Assembly (NCBI GenBank): GCA_027382625.1
Contig: JAJKFJ010023889.1
Location: 1-39,091, forward strand
Direction: 5' to 3'
Length of the DNA: 39,091 bases
Source: Tetmemena sp. SeJ-2015
Lineage: Eukaryota > Ciliophora > Spirotrichea > Sporadotrichida > Oxytrichidae
The notes under the pieces were generated by a model. It saw only the letters and a program-made list of their open reading frames with translations. It made no database searches and was not told where the DNA came from. Positions 37,589 through 39,091 of the stretch are shown piece by piece. Both the position numbers and the translations under genes were made by a program. Positions within the stretch are counted from its first letter, which is position 1, and the number at the start of each line of letters is the position of its first letter.

Positions 37589-39091
37589 ATGAAGAATAAA
37601 ATGACAGAGGGGAAGTTCCCTCAAGAATCGCATTTGTAATAGACGCTCATGCAGAATTTCAAAAAATACAACAGTTCCCTGGAATTCCAAACAAGGACTA
37701 AGCAGACACCCTCTTCAGAGCCCACCTACAAAGGAAGAAATTTTCATTTAAAATATTTGTTCCTATTCTTATATAGGAACTATGGGGTTGCAAAGAAACA
37801 TAAGTTCCAATTAGATGATAGGAGGGGCGGGTCATCATCACCATAATCGAAACCACAGGGGCACTGTAGCTTTCAAGTAGCCAATCGTAATAAACCAAAA
37901 TAGCAATAACGCCACCTCTCAGCAAAAACCGAAGAGCCCCCTCGAGGTTTAGATCGAAGAGATGATCCTGAATGGCATCGAGGGGATCTAATTCACCCAG
38001 GAGCTTCATACTAAGATCGCCTCTATTGTTAAACAAGTTGCGGAGTAAAGTAAGTCCACCATAATTTTGATAGTGAGAATTTCCTAATGCACTTTCTATA
38101 GAGATACAGTTCGATCAGATGATAAAGATGATGCCCTCCTTGATAGAGCAGGAACATGAAACTAACGGCTGGGCCAAGATCTATAAGATGCTCATCTCCC
38201 CCTTCTCAAACAATTTCAAGAAGTATGTTGACCTCAAGTTTAATTTCAATGTTTGTGTGTGTGAATTAAATTTTCAATTTTATGTTGAGGAGAAGCTTAA
38301 AGAGAAGAGGATGCAAGAGGCCATGGAGAAGGGAGCTGCAGCCAAGGAGAGTGGGCAAATTCAGCACAAAAAGACCTTCATCAGGAATAATGACTAGTAC
38401 ACTTTCAAAATCAAGGTATAAATAAATATCCTCCCTCATAGTCGTCGTCGCTTATAATAATTTTCAGGACTATAATCACAAGAAGCATCAGCAGAGCCCA
38501 AGAATCAACATTCAAGAGACTATCATGAAGGACTGGATCAGTGAGCTCAAGGTGCAAATTCAGAGGAACAAGACTAACTTGAACTCGCGCTCTCTGATCG
38601 AGGACCTATTGGATAAGGCCAAGATGAGAAGGCTGAGGCAGGAAGTCAAGGACAAAAATCTCCAAGTCAAACTGAGAGTCTAGAGCAGTCAGAGCTCCAA
38701 GTTTGAAGGCATGGTCAGTAAGAAAGTGGAAGGGCTCTTCTCCAAAGCTCATGAGAAAAATTTAATCTTTAAACTTTTACTTTTAAAGCTCATTTGCTGA
38801 GAATGAAGACAGGCAGTAAGGATTTTACAGACTCCTCCTATTCGCACTCCTCAACTGACGAAGACGAAGATCAGAAGTAAGTAGATTGATTGAATGGCCT
38901 TCTTCTCTAAAGTCGTTTTTGTAGAGAAATGGAGGACAAGATAGAGGACTTCACTATGTATGGTGGTGGTGGCGGGTATGATAAGTCTAAATACATGGCC
39001 TCCAGGAAGAGACCCTCTTAGGACAATCGGAGTGTGCGTCAGAAGCTGCACCAGGAAGCAATAAACTTCTTCTATAAGAAGATTCATCACA
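37589..39091 (+). CDS. Unknown charged protein, C-terminus off the right edge
   Basis: I do not recognise this protein. The first ATG in frame is 37589 (MKNKMTEGKFPQESH...), but coding could begin earlier. After excision of the IES at 37737-37789 it reads through a His/Asn/Gln-rich part (GGAGHHHHNRNHRG) into helical sequence (LEVQIEEMILNGIEGIQFTQ). GT-AG introns: about 38048-38101, 38252-38290 (39 nt), 38416-38467, 38718-38788 (71 nt) and 38877-38924 (48 nt), all in phase. Later parts are Lys/Arg/Glu-rich (KTNLNSRSLIEDLLDKAKMR), then an acidic Ser-rich patch (SSYSHSSTDEDEDQ) and a Gly run. The sequence is still open at base 39091. Confidence 0.6.
37737..37789. mobile_element. IES (53 nt), pointer AGGAA
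   Basis: Pointer copies lie at 37732-37736 and 37785-37789. Excision shifts the frame so that EPTYKG joins TMGLQRNISSNQ and stays open through the downstream helical domain. No GT-AG intron fits. Confidence 0.82.
38718..38788 (+). other. GT-AG intron, 71 nt
   Basis: GTAAGAAAGTGG...TTTTAAAG, phase 1; the exon on the right continues in the frame that reads KTGSKDFTDSS. Confidence 0.6.
38877..38924 (+). other. GT-AG intron, 48 nt
   Basis: GTAAGTAGATTG...TTTTTGTAG, strong donor and acceptor, phase 2, joins TDEDEDQK to EMEDKIEDFTM. Confidence 0.75.

Noticed and set aside
10860..37800. Frameshifts from sequencing errors or programmed +1 frameshifting
   Set aside because: I first suspected homopolymer errors at about eight sites. 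At each I then found a direct repeat whose collapse restores the frame, which single-base errors would not explain.
1..39091. Many short ORFs under the standard genetic code on both strands
   Set aside because: They are fragments or shadows. Conserved domains (RING, WD40, Gpi1) run straight through TAA and TAG, so those are glutamine codons.
1..39091. Telomeric repeats, tRNA genes, rRNA, CRISPR arrays, transposases
   Set aside because: I looked for C4A4/G4T4 runs, cloverleaf-like blocks, regular repeat-spacer arrays and DDE-type motifs and saw none I could support.

Overview
This window is ciliate DNA, and most likely germline (micronuclear) DNA. TAA and TAG are read as glutamine throughout, and TGA is the only stop I can place at gene ends. 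Coding DNA is packed on both strands. There are many tiny GT-AG introns (about 25-70 nt). The coding regions are also interrupted by about 40 short segments (19-205 nt) that mostly lack GT-AG ends. Each of these is flanked by a direct repeat of mostly 4-12 bases (one is only 3), and deleting one repeat copy plus the spacer rejoins the reading frame. These are the marks of internal eliminated sequences (IESs) with pointer repeats, as in spirotrich ciliates such as Oxytricha and Stylonychia. Three conserved proteins (PIG-Q, a DCAF11-like WD40 protein, a CCDC162-like protein) give an independent check: excision restores the family's sequence or spacing. No telomere repeats, tRNA, rRNA, CRISPR or transposase were seen.

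Layout, left to right. 1-3653 (-): one low-complexity, coiled-coil gene running off the left edge, with at least six IESs. 3990-7427 (+): a long Q-rich coiled-coil gene. 7566-8822 (-): an LRAT/PLAAT-like thiol acyltransferase or hydrolase with a C-terminal membrane anchor. 9140-about 11918 (+): an unknown coiled-coil gene. 11919-13793 (+): an RBBP6/Mpe1 homologue (DWNN, zinc knuckle, RING), free of introns and IESs. 14073-16820 (-): a DCAF11/WDR23-like WD40 protein with a long N-terminal extension. 17280-18985 (-): an unknown charged protein. 18933-20819 (+): a protein with a local resemblance to the CCDC162-like gene. 21231-25066 (+): a large coiled-coil protein with six IESs. 25525-26364 (-): a GC-rich, Lys/Glu-rich, uninterrupted gene. 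26524-32050 (-): a CCDC162-like (DUF4549) gene with seven IESs. 32228-35057 (-): an unknown N/S/Q-rich gene with a 170-nt IES. 35213-37436 (+): PIG-Q/GPI1. 37589-end (+): an unknown gene running off the right edge.

The genes do not form a pathway. They look like ordinary nuclear housekeeping (RBBP6, DCAF11), ER/GPI-anchor synthesis (PIG-Q) and cytoskeletal or ciliary-type coiled-coil genes lying close together. IES coordinates below leave the left pointer copy in place on the + strand; sliding the cut within the pointer gives the same product. All calls were made by hand. Gene ends marked uncertain should be treated as such.
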